From the NCBI GenBank assembly GCA_013180625.2, contig SNVD02006085.1, positions 1 to 64,000 of the forward strand: DNA of 64,000 nt, written 5' to 3'. Each line of letters opens with the position of its first letter. The first letter of the stretch is position 1. The position numbers and the translations under genes were made by a program. The notes under the pieces are model-generated. The model was given only the letters and a program-made list of their open reading frames with translations, did no database searches and was not told the DNA's origin. The DNA is from Boswellia sacra (Eukaryota; Streptophyta; Magnoliopsida; Sapindales; Burseraceae). Below are positions 25,215-38,434 of the stretch, in pieces.

Positions 25215-27178
25215 ATGATCCAACTCCAAGCGTGCTCATACAGCAACATCACAGCAGCATCAATAAGCAGCTACAATCTGAATCACCATCTTGGGAACTT
25301 ATTACAACCCATCTCAGTCTCACCACGCTCTTTCGTTTCCAAGATGAACAACAATAACAACAACATTAACACCAACCAAGGAGAACAACCCAATTTGGAT
25401 TCGATTTTCAAGCAAAAACGAATCCTCCGATCCAAAGTCCGGCAGGCCCTCAAGTCAATGGACCCTTCCCTCAGATCGCATGAAGGTCATTATCAATCTC
25501 ATCATACTTTTACTATTACTATGTTTATGATTTTGTGTTCAGCTGCTTGGATTGATTGATTCTATGTTTGTATTGTAAATGTATTTTTGTTGCCAGACAA
25601 TGCAATTCAGAATATTGTTCTGGAAGCTCCTTGGTTCAAGTCTAGTCAGAGATTATGTGCTTATATAAGTTGCAGTGCTTTGAGAGAAGTTGACGCATCC
25701 AAATTGTTGTCTCAAATTCTGCAAACTCCAGCTAACGGTGTGTTGTCCTGTTTTGAAATGTGATGGTTGAAAATTTGATTTTTTTAAGTGATGGAGGCGA
25801 CCCTTGTCAATTTATATGATTTGAGCTCAAAATTTCATATTGATCACCTTATTTGATCACGTTTGCTTCTTGTTAGCAATTTTTACAGTTGTTATTAAGT
25901 GTCTTACCTACTGAGTACTTCTTTACAGCAATATGTGTGTGTATATATATATATATATATATAGGTTTCAGTTCTGGAAATATTTATGTTATAATTGGGA
26001 GTGTGTTTAGATGGTGATATGAAGATTGTGAAGAAGCTTTATGTTCCACGTGTGGAAGACAAGAACAGTAACATGAGAATGTTTCGCATCTCAAGTGTTG
26101 ATGATCTAACTGCGAATTCAATGAACATTTTAGAACCAGCTCCAGTGGATTCTGATGGAAATGAACGAGAAGATGGTAAATTGTTGTTCAAATGTTGCTC
26201 TTTATTTGTATTATGCATGCACATACAAAAGCAAGGTGGAACAGGAAACTCATAATTCTGCAGCAAGTCTGCCCCCTCATGTCTAGGTCTTCTCTCATGA
26301 AAAAAATTTTTTATGCCGAATTGAATTTTGTATTTCACATCTGCAGTTGTAATAGAAATCAATGGGCAAAAACATTTTTGTTTCTTCTCTGTGTTTAACT
26401 GGTGTCAATTGAAAGATATCCTTTGTTGCAGTTATGCAGGCAAATGAAGTGGTGGATTTACTTCTATTACCTGGTATTCTTGTCTTTTTCTCAATTTCCT
26501 CTTTTAGTATTTGATCATGCAGGGATTCGTAAATGAAACTGCATTCAGTTGTTATCTGGTAATTTTTTCAGGACTTGCATTTGACAGATCTGGGAGACGC
26601 ATGGGCCGTGGTGGAGGGTAAGATTCATACTTGTCTTGACCTTATTAAAACTATATAATTTTTGCAGAGTTATAATTTGAGTTTTGGGGATTCTCTTAGT
26701 CACAGTCATAGGTGTGCATTTAAATGAGCATGTACGCATTTTTTAGCTGCTTGTTAGTATATTTAGACAAGGCCAGTTCTAGCCAGTTCTGTTGGTGTTG
26801 GAGATTTTATGGTGCTTTTAATTGTGCATCTCTTTAGCTAATATATGTTAAAAAAATTTTGAAGTTATTATGATACCTTTCTGAAGAAATACCAAGAGCT
26901 TGCAAAGGAGAGGAATTGGAAGCAACCGCTCATGGGTATGGATTAATTCCATTTTTTTCCTCATATAATATGAAAAGCAAGTTCTAGGAATCAGATAACC
27001 AGATTGTATTGTTTCTCTATTTTGACTTGGTTTTGCAGTTGCACTGTCATACTCAGTGCAGATCATGGATGAAGGAATTATACCAGTCACTCCAAATGAT
27101 GTGCCAGTGGATGCTCTTGTAACTCCATCCGGTGTAATTCCTATTAGCCAGGCTGCCTCAGACAGGTGCACCAAATGA
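25215..27178 (+). CDS. 5FCL: 5-formyltetrahydrofolate cyclo-ligase (mitochondrial)
   Basis: Seven exons (25215-25485, 25597-25737, 26011-26175, 26432-26473, 26572-26617, 26865-26935, 27039-27178) keep frame and give 291 residues. The enzyme uses ATP to turn 5-formyltetrahydrofolate into 5,10-methenyltetrahydrofolate, clearing an inhibitor made by serine hydroxymethyltransferase during photorespiration. Seen: 'KQKRILRSKVRQAL' near the mature N-terminus, 'LYVPRVEDKNSNMRM', 'DLLLLPGLAFD' and the nucleotide/metal-binding 'RRMGRGGGYYD', then 'VTPSGVIPIS'. The N-terminal ~40 residues are Ser/Asn/Leu-rich with few acids, fitting a mitochondrial presequence. An upstream in-frame ATG at 25164 would add 17 residues; I prefer 25215, whose product looks more like a presequence. 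The last exon reads through to TGA at 27176, but a further exon cannot be excluded. Intron 2 has a TG/TA microsatellite. Confidence 0.93.
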
Positions 27179-27759
27179 CTCTTATATTGTACTTTAGATG
27201 GGTTTCGATACCATTTACCTCTGTTAACCCTTTCTACAACTACAGGATGAAAATTTGACATTGGACTTCTACACAAAACTGTAATGCTCTCTTCAGTCAA
27301 ATGAAGGCTATGGTATGCCACAGTCGAGATGCCATAGCTGACCGCCCACTGATTATGGATTTTGATATTATGGATCGGGTTTGAGATCTATATATTCCAT
27401 TGAGTGAAACTAACAATCTTTAGATATTATAATAATGATTGAAAATATGAGGATTGGTGCATGCCAAGTTATTTTGTCCTGCAAATTGTTGTCATTATGC
27501 TTGTTCTTCTCAATGACTTCACATGTTCCACACTCTGTACACCAGTTGTATAATAATAATTGCTTCAGGCTACGGATCAGATATCATTTTATATTTCTCT
27601 TTTTGTCAGCATTCAGTTGTATTTCTGGGATTCCCAAATCGAAGGTTTCCTATCTTTCTTTGGTTCTTGGTAGTTTAGACTGGTTGTCAGCATGCGGCTA
27701 GCAAGCCTATTAACTTGTGGCCCTTCGCACCGTCAGACCGACAAAGTGGAAATCCAATT

Positions 27760-27935
27760 GCTGACGATTAGTGGACTTGGTCATTGAAGAATGCCATGTA
27801 GCTGCTGATGATTTCTGGATTTGGCGATTGAAGTATTCTAAGCAGCTGCCGACAATTGCTGGATTTGGTCATTGAAGCACTATATGCAGCTGCCGACGAT
27901 TGCTGAACTTGGTCATTAAGGTCCTCAAGGAAGCT
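27760..27935 (+). repeat. minisatellite, about four copies of a 44-bp unit
   Basis: Units begin 'gctgacgatt', 'gctgctgatg', 'gctgccgaca' and 'gctgccgacg', each followed by '..tggacttggtcattgaag'-like text. The middle two units are exactly 44 bp; the outer ones are more diverged. Confidence 0.8.
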
Positions 27936-28046
27936 CCTTCGAGATATTGTGAAACAGATTAACTAACAGTTGTTTTGAAGAAATTGCTGGGGCAGAAAAT
28001 AGTTATTTCTTTACCTTGTTAAACGCTTATGATAAACTTAATTACA

Positions 28047-28106
28047 TTGGATGTGCTTAAAGTCATTAGAAGCAACTTGGATGTGCTTAAAGTCATTAGA
28101 AGCAAC
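28047..28106 (+). repeat. perfect 30-bp tandem duplication
   Basis: The unit starts ttggatgtgcttaaag and ends agaagcaac; both copies are identical, so the event is recent. Confidence 0.9.
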
Positions 28107-28599
28107 CTTATCAAATTTAATGGAGAAATGATATTCATCTTCCTGGTGTAACTGCCCAATTTACTAGCCTCCCCATAAGCTAAAACGTTTGTAAAGTCAA
28201 ATTTGCAACCTATAACCAGGTCCATTTGCGCGAGTATATTGATATATCATAGATATATATAACGTCTTTTGTGTAAATTGCGGCTAAGTTCCCAAATATT
28301 CAACTTTTAAAATTAATTTTTAGTATGAAATCTTTTCCTTTTGAACAATCGAATTGCAGGTGACCATGTCAAACTCTAGAACAAGAAGAACACCCTTCTG
28401 GTCGCCATCTTGACCCAAGCACCTTCTGCTAGGCCTACAATTTTAATCAATTCTAGCTCCGTCGATGCAGTTGAGATGTTACTATCAAAGCAATATATCC
28501 AGAGTCAGAGGCCAACTAACCTCCACATTTTCCATCTTTAGCAATATTTTACTATATTCAAAGTAACATCATTTCACGCATCTGAACCAGGAGCAGGAA

Positions 28600-28605
28600 T
28601 ATATA
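28600..28605 (+). promoter_or_regulatory. probable TATA box of the germin-like gene
   Basis: TATATA followed by 'ggcatcc' lies 85-90 bases before the ATG, leaving a 5' UTR of roughly 55-60 bases if initiation is ~30 bases downstream. Confidence 0.5.
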
Positions 28606-28689
28606 GGCATCCATGATAACCAACCAAAACATCTTGATACTTTTTCTTAATCTATCTCCAATTTCGAGCGTTAGAATTTCAATTCGACG

Positions 28690-29361
28690 ATGATTTCTTC
28701 ATCAAGCTCGCCCTTACACCTGATATGTTGCCTGCTAGTGCTATTGACTTTCCCTTTACTTTCCCATGCAGCTGATCCTGACCCTCTACAGGACTTCTGT
28801 GTGGCAGACTTTAATGCCTCTATGTCTATTAATGGCTTCCCTTGCAAACCTGCCAAGGAAGTAGTTTCGGGTGATTTTTTCTTTAATGGGCTGATCAAGG
28901 AGGGAAACACAACAAATGCTTTCGGGGTAGCGGTGACTCAAGGTAACGTTCTTACGTTTGGAGGAGTGAATACTCTCGGAATTTCGATGAATCGAGTGGA
29001 CTTTGCTCCTGGTGGCATCAACCCGCCTCATTCGCACCCTCGTGCAACTGAGTCAGGTGTTGTCATTGAAGGAAAGCTCCTTGTAGGATTCATAACAACC
29101 GACAACGTGTATCACTCTAAGGTTCTAACTGCTGGCGAGATGTTTGTGATTCCTAGAGGATTAGTTCACTTCCAACTAAACGTAGGAGAAGGTAAGGCTC
29201 TTGCCTTCACTGCTTTCAACAGTCACTTGCCCGGCGCTGTGATTGTTTCCACGAATCTGTTCGGTTCAAAACCTTCAATTTCTAACGATGTCTTGACCAA
29301 GGCCTTCCAGGTAGACAACGACGTTGTCAATACCATAAAATCCAAATTTGGTTCAGCTTGA
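28690..29361 (+). CDS. germin-like protein (single-exon)
   Basis: The 223-residue product is of usual germin-like length. Residues 1-27 form a signal peptide (hydrophobic core, 'LLSHA' before the mature '[10 protein letters not shown]'). C37 and C52 form the conserved disulphide pair. Germin box 1 is '[11 protein letters not shown]' with metal ligands H114, H116 and E121; box 2 is '[10 protein letters not shown]' with H160. All four manganese ligands of the cupin barrel are present. N-glycosylation sequons lie at N42 and N73. The protein should be a secreted cell-wall cupin; family members include superoxide dismutases and proteins without known enzyme activity, and I cannot say which applies. 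No intron is needed. AATAAA-like signals follow near 29415-29445. Confidence 0.96.
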   Translation: MISSSSSPLHLICCLLVLLTFPLLSHAADPDPLQDFCVADFNASMSINGFPCKPAKEVVSGDFFFNGLIKEGNTTNAFGVAVTQGNVLTFGGVNTLGISMNRVDFAPGGINPPHSHPRATESGVVIEGKLLVGFITTDNVYHSKVLTAGEMFVIPRGLVHFQLNVGEGKALAFTAFNSHLPGAVIVSTNLFGSKPSISNDVLTKAFQVDNDVVNTIKSKFGSA

Positions 29362-30025
29362 TTTGCTGTATCTGAAGCTGTGGATCAAATTCTTGATTAT
29401 TTATTGGTCTATAAAATTAATAATAAGGTGATAATAAATAAAGTAATAATTGTAGTTGCAATTGCAACAGCCATTTCACTTTTCTTTGATTCATGTTGGT
29501 TGTGGTTAAAAAAATAAAATAAACTTTATTCTGTATATGAATTTTATATGATAACTTTCAACGTAGAGAGTGTTAAATGGCCGGTGACTCAATTTTAATT
29601 GCCGTAAGCTTGTTAGTGAAGCTTGAGTCTCACATCTGCCCAATGTGAGGAAGAAATTTCAAGAAGAATATCCTGAAATAATTAAGCAATCTCAATGAAA
29701 GAAACCTCTTCATGAGGGTGCAAGTACATATTTTCTTCGAGAAACACGATCCTTATCACACTTTCGTTAAATGAATTCACTCTAGACAATTATGTTTAGA
29801 AACTAATCAATAGTACATGGTATCCAGTCAGATGATACATAGGAAGATTTGATCCATTCTTATAAATGATATGATCATACAAATTTTTTTAATGGTCTTA
29901 CATGTAGGACACACATTCTGCACTAATTGTAGAAACCAATAGCAAATTTCCCACTTGAAGGACATGACAAACAGAAGAAGTTAACTTGCTGCTCAATCCG
30001 TCAATGCTGATAGGGTCTTCTAAAA
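29362..30025. other. intergenic, 3' UTRs of convergent genes
   Basis: AT-rich sequence between the 3' ends of the germin-like (+) and bHLH79-like (-) genes, with no gene seen. Confidence 0.6.
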
Positions 30026-33000
30026 TTATGTTGCTCTTTCAAAACTTCCGCCAACCTGCATATGCAGCCATTCGGATTGTGATTCTTGAGCATACTCCCT
30101 TGCTGCTTGTGAGCCAAATAACATCCCAGTAGCATCAAATGGCCGTGCACCGAGCTAAAACACCAAAAACCAGTTAGCGTTTCAAATGAACTTGTGATCC
30201 TGTATACTATATAGAATCTTCCTTGTCATAGGAGATGAGGTGTCCAATGCGATATTGATAATACCATTAAGAATCTACAAATATATTCTCTAGATTAGAA
30301 TATAATTTATAGAACTGACAAACACCAGTGGGACAAACTGGAAGCATTATTTCAAAGAAGTGCACAGCCTAAACACAAGAACTTTGATTCTAATTAAATA
30401 GTGAAGGTTCTGTCGTAAACAGGTAAGCGAAAGAAGGCCCTTATGATAGCGCATCAGTTGAAAAAGATGAGTTGGCAGAATCCATTAAGAACAGTAAAAA
30501 TAGATGCCTGAGTAAGGAATATGATGTGCCCTTAATATTCTTTTCATGTGCAAACAGTTGAATTGAAAAGAGACTTTAGGATAAGGCACAATTTTGGAAC
30601 AGAGGCTTAGCGCAGAACAGTATCGAAAACCACATTTCAGGATCTAAGCAACTTATCATTTTTCTCTCACTGAAAAAAAGAGAATGGGTCCTTAGTTTTT
30701 GAAGAGGATTATGAAATTGAAGTTTTTGGATTCTTGAATATACTATATGCAAACTAACACATGTTGCTACAATTGAAGAATCATAACAGGTGGAGTTTTC
30801 AGTAACTACCAACCTTCATGCAGTTAGTTTAAAGCTACTTCAAATATCCAATAAATTAGGCATAAAAATAACAATTTCCAGATTGTATTTAATCAATATA
30901 GAACTTAACTGTGATGTGTCCAATAAAATTAACCTAAGTTCTTGAATAAGTCCAAATATTTAACTTATACTTTTGGTTCAGTTTTATTTACCAGGCAAAT
31001 TTGGTAGAACAATCACTGAATGAAAATTCAGTTTGGCAGTATTATGACCACATGCTCGGAAAGCTTTTATTTAGTCAACAAGCACTCTTCACACTGATTA
31101 AAAATATTTCCACTATTTCAGTCAATAGCTTTTACAATGATGAACCTGTTAACAAATCATTTAGCATCTATGGACTTACATCCTTCGAATGAAATCCTTC
31201 AAAGGTAGGGCTCAAGCTCATCCTTGAATTAACGGCTTCTAACTTCATTGATAGGAACTACAAAGGTGAAATCATACAATTAAATTAAGCTTTAGAAGTT
31301 TAAAGAAGAAAAATGCCATTAAATGGTGATAAACACACAGGAGAGGAGATTTATACCTCAACCTGCCGTTGCAGTGACTGGATGTAATTAATTATTTCAT
31401 CAAGGACAAGTGCCTTTCCAATGACCTGATTGTGAGTTAAACAGACCAATTTATCACAGGACAATAACCAAGTCAAATGAAATTGCAAAAGGGACTTAAT
31501 TCGAATAGATTATGGAGAGCCAACAGTAGATTATTAGACTGATAATATTTCTTCTTACCGCCAACTTAGTTGGAAGTGCAACACACTAAAGGTAACACTA
31601 TGAAAGCAACTGAACAACCATTAGATACCTTATTGCATCCAGGGACAAGATCCTGAAGAATCTTCATCCTCTCGCTAATTTTTTCTCTCCTAGCCTGCAA
31701 AAAAGAGGAGTATGTGAGACGAGTTGCTTCTGAATTGAAAACTATACCGCAATACATCCACGTTTCAAGATAGAATAGCTAAAAAAGAAAAGAAAAAAGG
31801 ATAAGTTTTTCATATCTATATGCATAAACAGTCTGTTGACCACAGGGCAGCATTGCAAGAAGTTGGAAATTGGAAAGCCGAGAGGATTAAAGTAAATTAC
31901 TCTCTCTGCTAGACTATGGCTATCAGTAGCTTGGCCTCTTCTAGCTCTCACATGAATATAGTCCTTTGAAGGCTCAGAAGGTTTACTGCTTTGTTCAGCT
32001 TGCTTGTTACCGTCTGCGGAACTTCCTTCAGCCTCAGCTTTTGAACCACCATTTTCAGATTTCAATCCCGATACTTTCATACGTTTACCACCTGAGTCGT
32101 TCTGTAACAGATAGAAGATAAGCTATCTTAGCCAAAATATAGAATCAAGAAACAACGTTAATACAGATACAACCTCGATCATTATTTTTTAAAAACCAAT
32201 CAAGTAAATATTATTTTGCCAATATTTATCCAAATTCCCTCACCGTAAATACCAGCCACTTCTAAATTTTGAAAAAAGTAAAAAAGGAACCAAATTTCAT
32301 GACATCTTTTTAATATATATGGCCAGAATTAACACAGTACTGAGCTTCATTGTAACCAGATGGAGCAAACAAAAAATTTTCATCCCAAAAGAATTGAAGC
32401 TTTGAAGCTTCTCTTTCTTTATGTTTTTGTTTCTTTGCCATTCAGACCTGAATTTCAAAAACTCAAAAAGAAATTCTTCTCATATTTAAGACCCAAATAG
32501 AATATACTGGATTTGTTGTAACACTCTGCAACCAGACAAATCTAAATCAAGCCTTCAAGCTTTTAATCTTTTCTTTTCCTTTCCTCCCCTTCCTCCTTTC
32601 AACCGCAGGAAAATGATGACAGTAGTCTCAAAGCTTAAAATTTTAACCATCTAGGAGCTTAGAGAGAAAAGAATCCGCTAACCAGTTGAGTTGAGATTAT
32701 AACAACTAATTCACATTTGGATTAAATCGACGTCCAATACAGCACAAAGAAAATTATCACACAATCTTTCATGGATTGAGCCGAAGAATAAGTATGATAA
32801 TACTTTATTTTTTTTTTTAAAAAAAAAGACAACATCAACATCAAATCTTCAATTTCCAGAAGAAACATAAATCTGAAACTTTAATATCCAAAAATTCCTA
32901 AAATTTTCATTTTGGATAACAACTTACCTTGTCAACTGAGCTAAAAATAGCCATTCAAACTTCCTAAAGCTTCAATCTAAATCAAAATAAAAACCACTCT

Positions 33001-33417
33001 ACAAAATTCTCCTCTTTTTCTTCCATTTCCTAACAAATCAAACTGAAAATCAACCCCAGAAAAAAAAAATTGAATGCAAAAACAAAAATTAACTAGACCC
33101 ACCAAGTCATTGGCACTACTAGTAGTAGAAACTATCTTAGAAGATTCATCTTCAGAGCTCAAATCCCTTCTCTTCCTTCCACAGCCGGCGCCACCACCAC
33201 CACCACCACCACCACCACCACCGCTCTGCTCAGTCACTGTTGATTCTTCCATGGACCCATCTCTGTGACCCGAACTCTCCCCAAACCCATGAGCCATATT
33301 CCCCATTTGCAGGCCCACTTCAGCACCGTTGATTGGGTAGTTCCAAATCTCAGCTAAGCTGTAGGATGATGGGTTGGCCGCAGAGAAAGATGACTCATTT
33401 ACCAGTGGAGGATCCAT
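30026..33417 (-). CDS. BHLH79: bHLH transcription factor, bHLH79-like
   Basis: Six exons (33417-33103, 32101-31901, 31694-31629, 31425-31357, 31257-31180, 30154-30026) join in phase 0 to 285 residues; remembered Arabidopsis bHLH79 is 281. The start '[19 protein letters not shown]' and the end '[15 protein letters not shown]' match that protein. The bHLH domain spans roughly 155-217: '[19 protein letters not shown]' leads into the basic region with His, Glu and Arg at the E-box contact positions ('HSLAERARR'), helix 1 '[16 protein letters not shown]', loop and helix 2 '[20 protein letters not shown]'. The family regulates cell elongation and light responses as dimers. Residues ~65-76 are an unbroken glycine run encoded by a GGC/GGT-type repeat (33190-33222). 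It is a nuclear protein by family. Confidence 0.95.
33190..33222 (+). repeat. (CCA)n trinucleotide repeat inside the bHLH79-like coding exon
   Basis: About eleven CCA/CCG units encode the polyglycine tract on the minus strand. Such coding microsatellites often vary in length between alleles. Confidence 0.9.
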
Positions 33418-36400
33418 TTGAATGACCCGAGCTCATGTGAAAAAAAAAGGAACGACCCGGTGGAGGACTTGGATCCGGAAGTTAAGGGCTGAAGGCTCAA
33501 GTGTTGAGTAGAATAGCCGGTAATTGTGTGAGGTTTTTGATGCAAGTGGGCGAGGCTTAGTGAGTTGATTATGGGTTATTCAAGAAGCTGATTAAGAGAG
33601 AAACTCAATTATTATTTTTTTTTTTCTTTTTGATGAAGCTGAGAGACAGAGACTGTTGTAAGGCTGAGACTGAGAAGCAGAGTGTGTCGTATAGATGTAA
33701 TAGGAGTGATCTTTTTGGCCTGGAGGTGAAGAAGCGCACTGTCCAACCCAGCGCATTCTAGCATTTACCCCTTCTTGTCATATAGTTTTCTCTTCCCTTT
33801 TATATTAATCTCCCTGTATGTATTACCATGTTAAATTAATTTTTTTTCTAAAACTCTTAATCATAGCTAACTATATTTATAACCATTAAATTAATTTTTT
33901 AAGAGAAATTTAGAAAAATGTATCAAGTTTAAGTTTAAGTATGGATATAAAAATATTATTTTATATCTAAAAATTTGAATATTATAATCTTATGTTGAAC
34001 GTTAAACATTATCGAATATAGTTAAATATATTTATCAGATATTGATGTATCAAATACCATCAAATATCAAATATATTATTAGACTTAAGAAAGAGTTGTA
34101 ATATGTAAATTTTGTAAGAGAAGACCATTTTTTTAAGACCTCAAAAAATAAGGATATTAAGTTTTTCTTTTTTATATTATAAAAAATTAGGTAAAAATTT
34201 TGTATTAAATATGGAAAAAATACGGGGGAAGAGAAAGAAATGAAAAAGGGGTGCGCAGTGCGCACACTGTACTTTGTAAGAATAACAGGTGGCTTTGCTT
34301 ACGCTTGCTTGCAGACACACGAAGACATGGGAAGGCGCAAAGCAGTGTAATGGAGAGAGTTTTTCTCGGAGGATCTACTGGATGTAAATTTATACCACTT
34401 TGTGCTCGTATTAAATCCCGTACTCGCTTTTTGTTCAACCCACGTGTAACTTATGATGTTTATTATTTCGTTTTCTCGTCAACTCGAAGGCTTTGGCGAT
34501 TACATACTTTTGTATAACCTCGGGGTAATACAGTGATTAGTTTAGGCAAGTCATGGGATCACGCGCCCAAGTTCATTGTCGATGAGGCATATATATATAT
34601 ATATATATTCTTTAAATAATTATTTATATATCAAATATGTTTGTTCCATATTTTAATATTAATAAATATATATGTAGATATAGAAAGGGCAATTTCTTGT
34701 ATGAGCTTATTATAATTTTTGTCTCATATAGTATTTGCATAAAGAAAGGGATAGTTTAAAACGTATAAAGAGGCACGATAAAATGCTTATTTCAAATTGG
34801 CTAAGATTGAGGGCTCAAATATCGCAATATCTTAGGTTTAATGATTAATTGTGGTTTATGCCTTCAATGAATAGCCCAGTTGATCGAGCATTTTGGAACT
34901 TGATGTATTCAGCTATCCAGAAGTTTGGGTTATTAAAAAAAAAAAAAGATTAATTGTGGTTTATGTTGATTAAAAAGAAATAACTAAGTTTTTTATGTGA
35001 TTAAGATGAGGGGAAAAGATGGAGCTTAATTAATGTAGAAAGATATTCAAACTTGAATGAGATGGCAATTCATGTTGCTTCCACCGCATCCCTTTCCATA
35101 ATCCAATTACAATTAATATGATGTGGGTAAATTTAGAAGTTGAACCAAATTTATATTGATTGCCTTGCCTGGCATCTCTTGGCACAATCACTTCCTCTGG
35201 TGTGTGTGTTTCACTTTTTTAGTGGGACATGAGTTATTGATAATGACAATCTAGAAATTTTCAGCTGAGCTATGAAAATGTTGTTTACATCCTGAAGTTG
35301 AATTCAGTAGTTTGTTTATTGAGCTTTAAAGAGTGTTTTTTTTTTTTTAAATCCTAATACAACATTTATTATATGAAAAGCAGTTTTAATACAAAACATT
35401 TAAAATGCATTCAATTACATATCTTTATTGGAGAAGATAATATCTCTCAAATCTTCATCACATTAATCACTTTGGGTTCAAGTATTTGGGTCCACAATGA
35501 AGTTCTCTCTCATTTCTTTTGAGAGAGAGATGCGTCAAAGAACTGTAACGATGGAGTGCGGAGGGAAGCAAATTGTTGGCAGTGACAAATAATATAAGTC
35601 CTCGTTTTGTCAATCTCCGAATTTTATTGCACATTTGAGCCTAAGGAGATAGAAAACAAGCTTTGAGCTTAAGCAAAAGCCACCGTCACATTCACTGGCC
35701 TAACCTTATTTATTTATTTTTTTTTCCAATCTTTTCTCTTGGTTGTCACAACACAACTCACAAGAATAATAAATAAACCCAATAGAATTGTGCCACTCAT
35801 TGCGCCTAACTTGCTTAGGGAAAATGCGTATGCTTAAACAAGCAAATACAATTAACCACTAGAAAGATTCTTCTGTGCATGCCCAAGATGGTTCATTTCA
35901 ACTTCAATCTTTGCCAATCCAAGCCAACTCATTTAAACTCCTTTCTTAATTGGGTTTTAAACACGTGGTTCTAAAATTCATATCTGGTATCGAGATGTGA
36001 AATTTTCCTTCTCATTTGTCACATCTTGGCTACTCCATTTACCAATTTGCACATGCTAATTCATCAAACAGAACACTTTAAAGTGACGTGCTTTCTTTCC
36101 TCCCAATTTTCCAATTGCATTTTATGTCAACGGATAGCAACATTACATTTCTTGGCATGTCATAAAGCTAGCTCACTACTGTCAAAAAGAATAAAGAAAA
36201 TATATGGGATCAACCCCAAAAACTCATTTCAAAAGAAAATCGATCATTATCCTGTGACTAGATGATTTTATGTGCATTCTGGAAGACATTTTTCGAATTT
36301 AAATTGTTGGTTAAGATTGAGGAAATGATGAGTGACCCACAGCAGTGTGTGAGGAGAGAATGAAGTGTCGCTGTGGAGTTTGGATACCAGTGATGAAGCT

Positions 36401-38434
36401 AGGTCAGCTCATGTTATAATAAAGGGGCTTGATTTAGGAGGACAGTGCGCTGCTTTCAGATAAAAACTACTCATATACACATGTGGAAGATGGCTGTCTT
36501 ATAAAAATGACTCAGGAGGACGTTTCCCTACCTAACCACTATACCAAAGTTTCGGTGTCTAATCCAATGAAAAGTTGAGGCTGATGATTGAGAAATTCTT
36601 TCAATATTCATTCTATCCACAACGTGTGGAAAATAAAGATGTGAAAACTATACGTTTCAAAAATCAGACCTGAAAATATCAGGGTCTGCGGTCATTTGTG
36701 GCCACAAATTAACAACCAGAGGAGACCGTTGTGTCAAATGGAGTTGCTTTACTTTGCCTGTGATTATGAGTATGGAGTTGAGGTTTTGAGCAATCTCATT
36801 GGTTCAATTTGATGATATGTTGAGTCCCAATTAGATTGGTAAAAGAGGGTCTTCATATTTATAAAGGGTTTAGTCATTTACTTACCAAATTAGTCTTTTG
36901 GATTTGACTCTTAAAATGTGTTTTGGATTTGACCTGTAAATCAGGTGTTTATTATTTATCTCACTTTGTGTCCATGACGTTTTAATTCCAAATAACAAAG
37001 TAGAATATAGGCCTGATGAGGCTATAAGATTTGGGGTTCGTGGGCTAAAATTTCAACTCCTAATTGGAACTTAGATTAGCTTAGCGCTGAGCTTGAGACC
37101 AGAACATTGTTGCTGTTTCTCTTATAGACATAGCACAAGCGGATGCTCCAGTCCTTTAGACAATGAGACCCGGTCAAATGTGATTGAGAAATCCCAGCAA
37201 GGAAGCAACGGATCCAGATGCCAACACCGCCCCCCCTCCCTTGATTGAATGGAGGCCCCCCATTCGCCAGGCCGAATAAATAATTTGGGGCCCAAACCTG
37301 TCAAAAGTGTTTGATCACAGTCTTCTGACCCAACTTCATCATATAATAGGATCAATAAAGATTTCAGAAATGGTTCAATGATCTAGTTGGCCCTCCTTAA
37401 GGTTAATCAAATATATTCACAGTGAAAAATGAAGGCCCTGAGCAATGGCAGTCTCCCAAAAGAGACCCTTAAAGAACCATTTCGTCCAAATCTGAGCACA
37501 TATACGAGGTAATGCCTTGTAATGCACAGGCACACAAGGCTTTAGCAGCAGCCTAATTGTGAGGGTCTGTGGATGTGTCCTTCGCCAACAGTTATCCAGA
37601 AGAACAGAAACTTGGGCTATAAATTGCATAAAAAAGGTACGGTAACCCACAAGTTATTATGGAAATCTGGTAAATTTGCATGCCAAACGAAGAGTTGCGA
37701 GCGTATGTTACCAATATGGATCTGATCGTACAATCATAATAGCCACTGTCCAAAAGTAAATGCCTGTGCAGGACATGACCCTCTTGCACAGAATTGAAAC
37801 GTTAAATTATTGACTTTGGTGATCAGAGCGTGCCCCCTTCAGAGGTGAGGGAGGGTCCTGCTAGTCCCGTGAAAACCACAGCACTCCACATCCCATTATG
37901 AGAGGGGTGAAATCAAAGCAGCATTGTCTGTGCCATGCTCTGGCACTCTAATTACTCGGGTGTAATGAGAATTCCAGCAAAATTTATTCCCTCTTACATA
38001 ATTCTATCATTTTGTAAGTAAATTCCAGGCTGCCCTAAGGGCTATCTCACCTGTTTTAACTTGAAAAAACAATATAGATATCTGTTTCTCGCACGGAAGA
38101 AAAAAGTACATAGCAAATGCCGAGAATTCTGAGAGCCGGCGACAACTACAGTATTAATTCAACTGAAACTGAAGAGACAAAAATAAAATCCTCAGATGAC
38201 AAGCTTTTCCTAAAGCCAGTAATCATCAAAGTAATGATTGTTCATTAGATCACTTATAAAAAGGTCCATTTGCCAAACCAATGTAAATTGAACAAAAAGA
38301 AAGGATTCTCGAGTGTCATTCTGATTCTGAGAGAAAAAAATATACAAGCCACAAATGGGACAATACATCATTGCTTTATACTCTCTAAACTTTTCTATAC
38401 TAGACTAAAAATGCTTTAACCTCAAGCATCCAGT
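33418..38434. other. long intergenic region without recognised gene
   Basis: The left end is the GA/CT-rich promoter and 5' UTR of the bHLH79-like gene (about 33418-33730). An (AT)n run lies at 34589-34608, T/A-rich stretches around 34080-34200 and 35330-35350, and a C run near 37230. Short frames at 34251-34517, 36026-36265, 37122-37355 and 37417-37650 have no domain resemblance. The right end contains the 3' UTR of the LC8-like gene. Confidence 0.5.

Larger units (their letters stand above)
27179..28689. other. intergenic region with minisatellite; GLP promoter at right
   Basis: The first part is probably 5-FCL 3' UTR. A 44-bp minisatellite (27760-27935) and a perfect 30-bp tandem pair (28047-28106) are listed separately. 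TATATA at 28600-28605 is placed well for the germin-like gene. Confidence 0.5.

Noticed and set aside
24638..25252. 204-codon minus-strand frame rich in Phe, Leu and His
   Set aside because: It overlaps the 5' part of the 5-FCL gene in antisense, has no domain, and looks like a chance frame.
27285..27385. Short frame with 'SRDAIADRPLIMDFDIMDR' as a possible extra 5-FCL exon
   Set aside because: The 5-FCL frame already ends with a stop at 27178 and this piece shows no folate-ligase similarity or clear acceptor; its origin is unknown.
34251..34517. 88-codon plus frame
   Set aside because: No recognisable motif; overlaps another frame on the opposite strand.
37122..37789. Three short minus-strand frames
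   Set aside because: No domain similarity and no plausible splice structure linking them.
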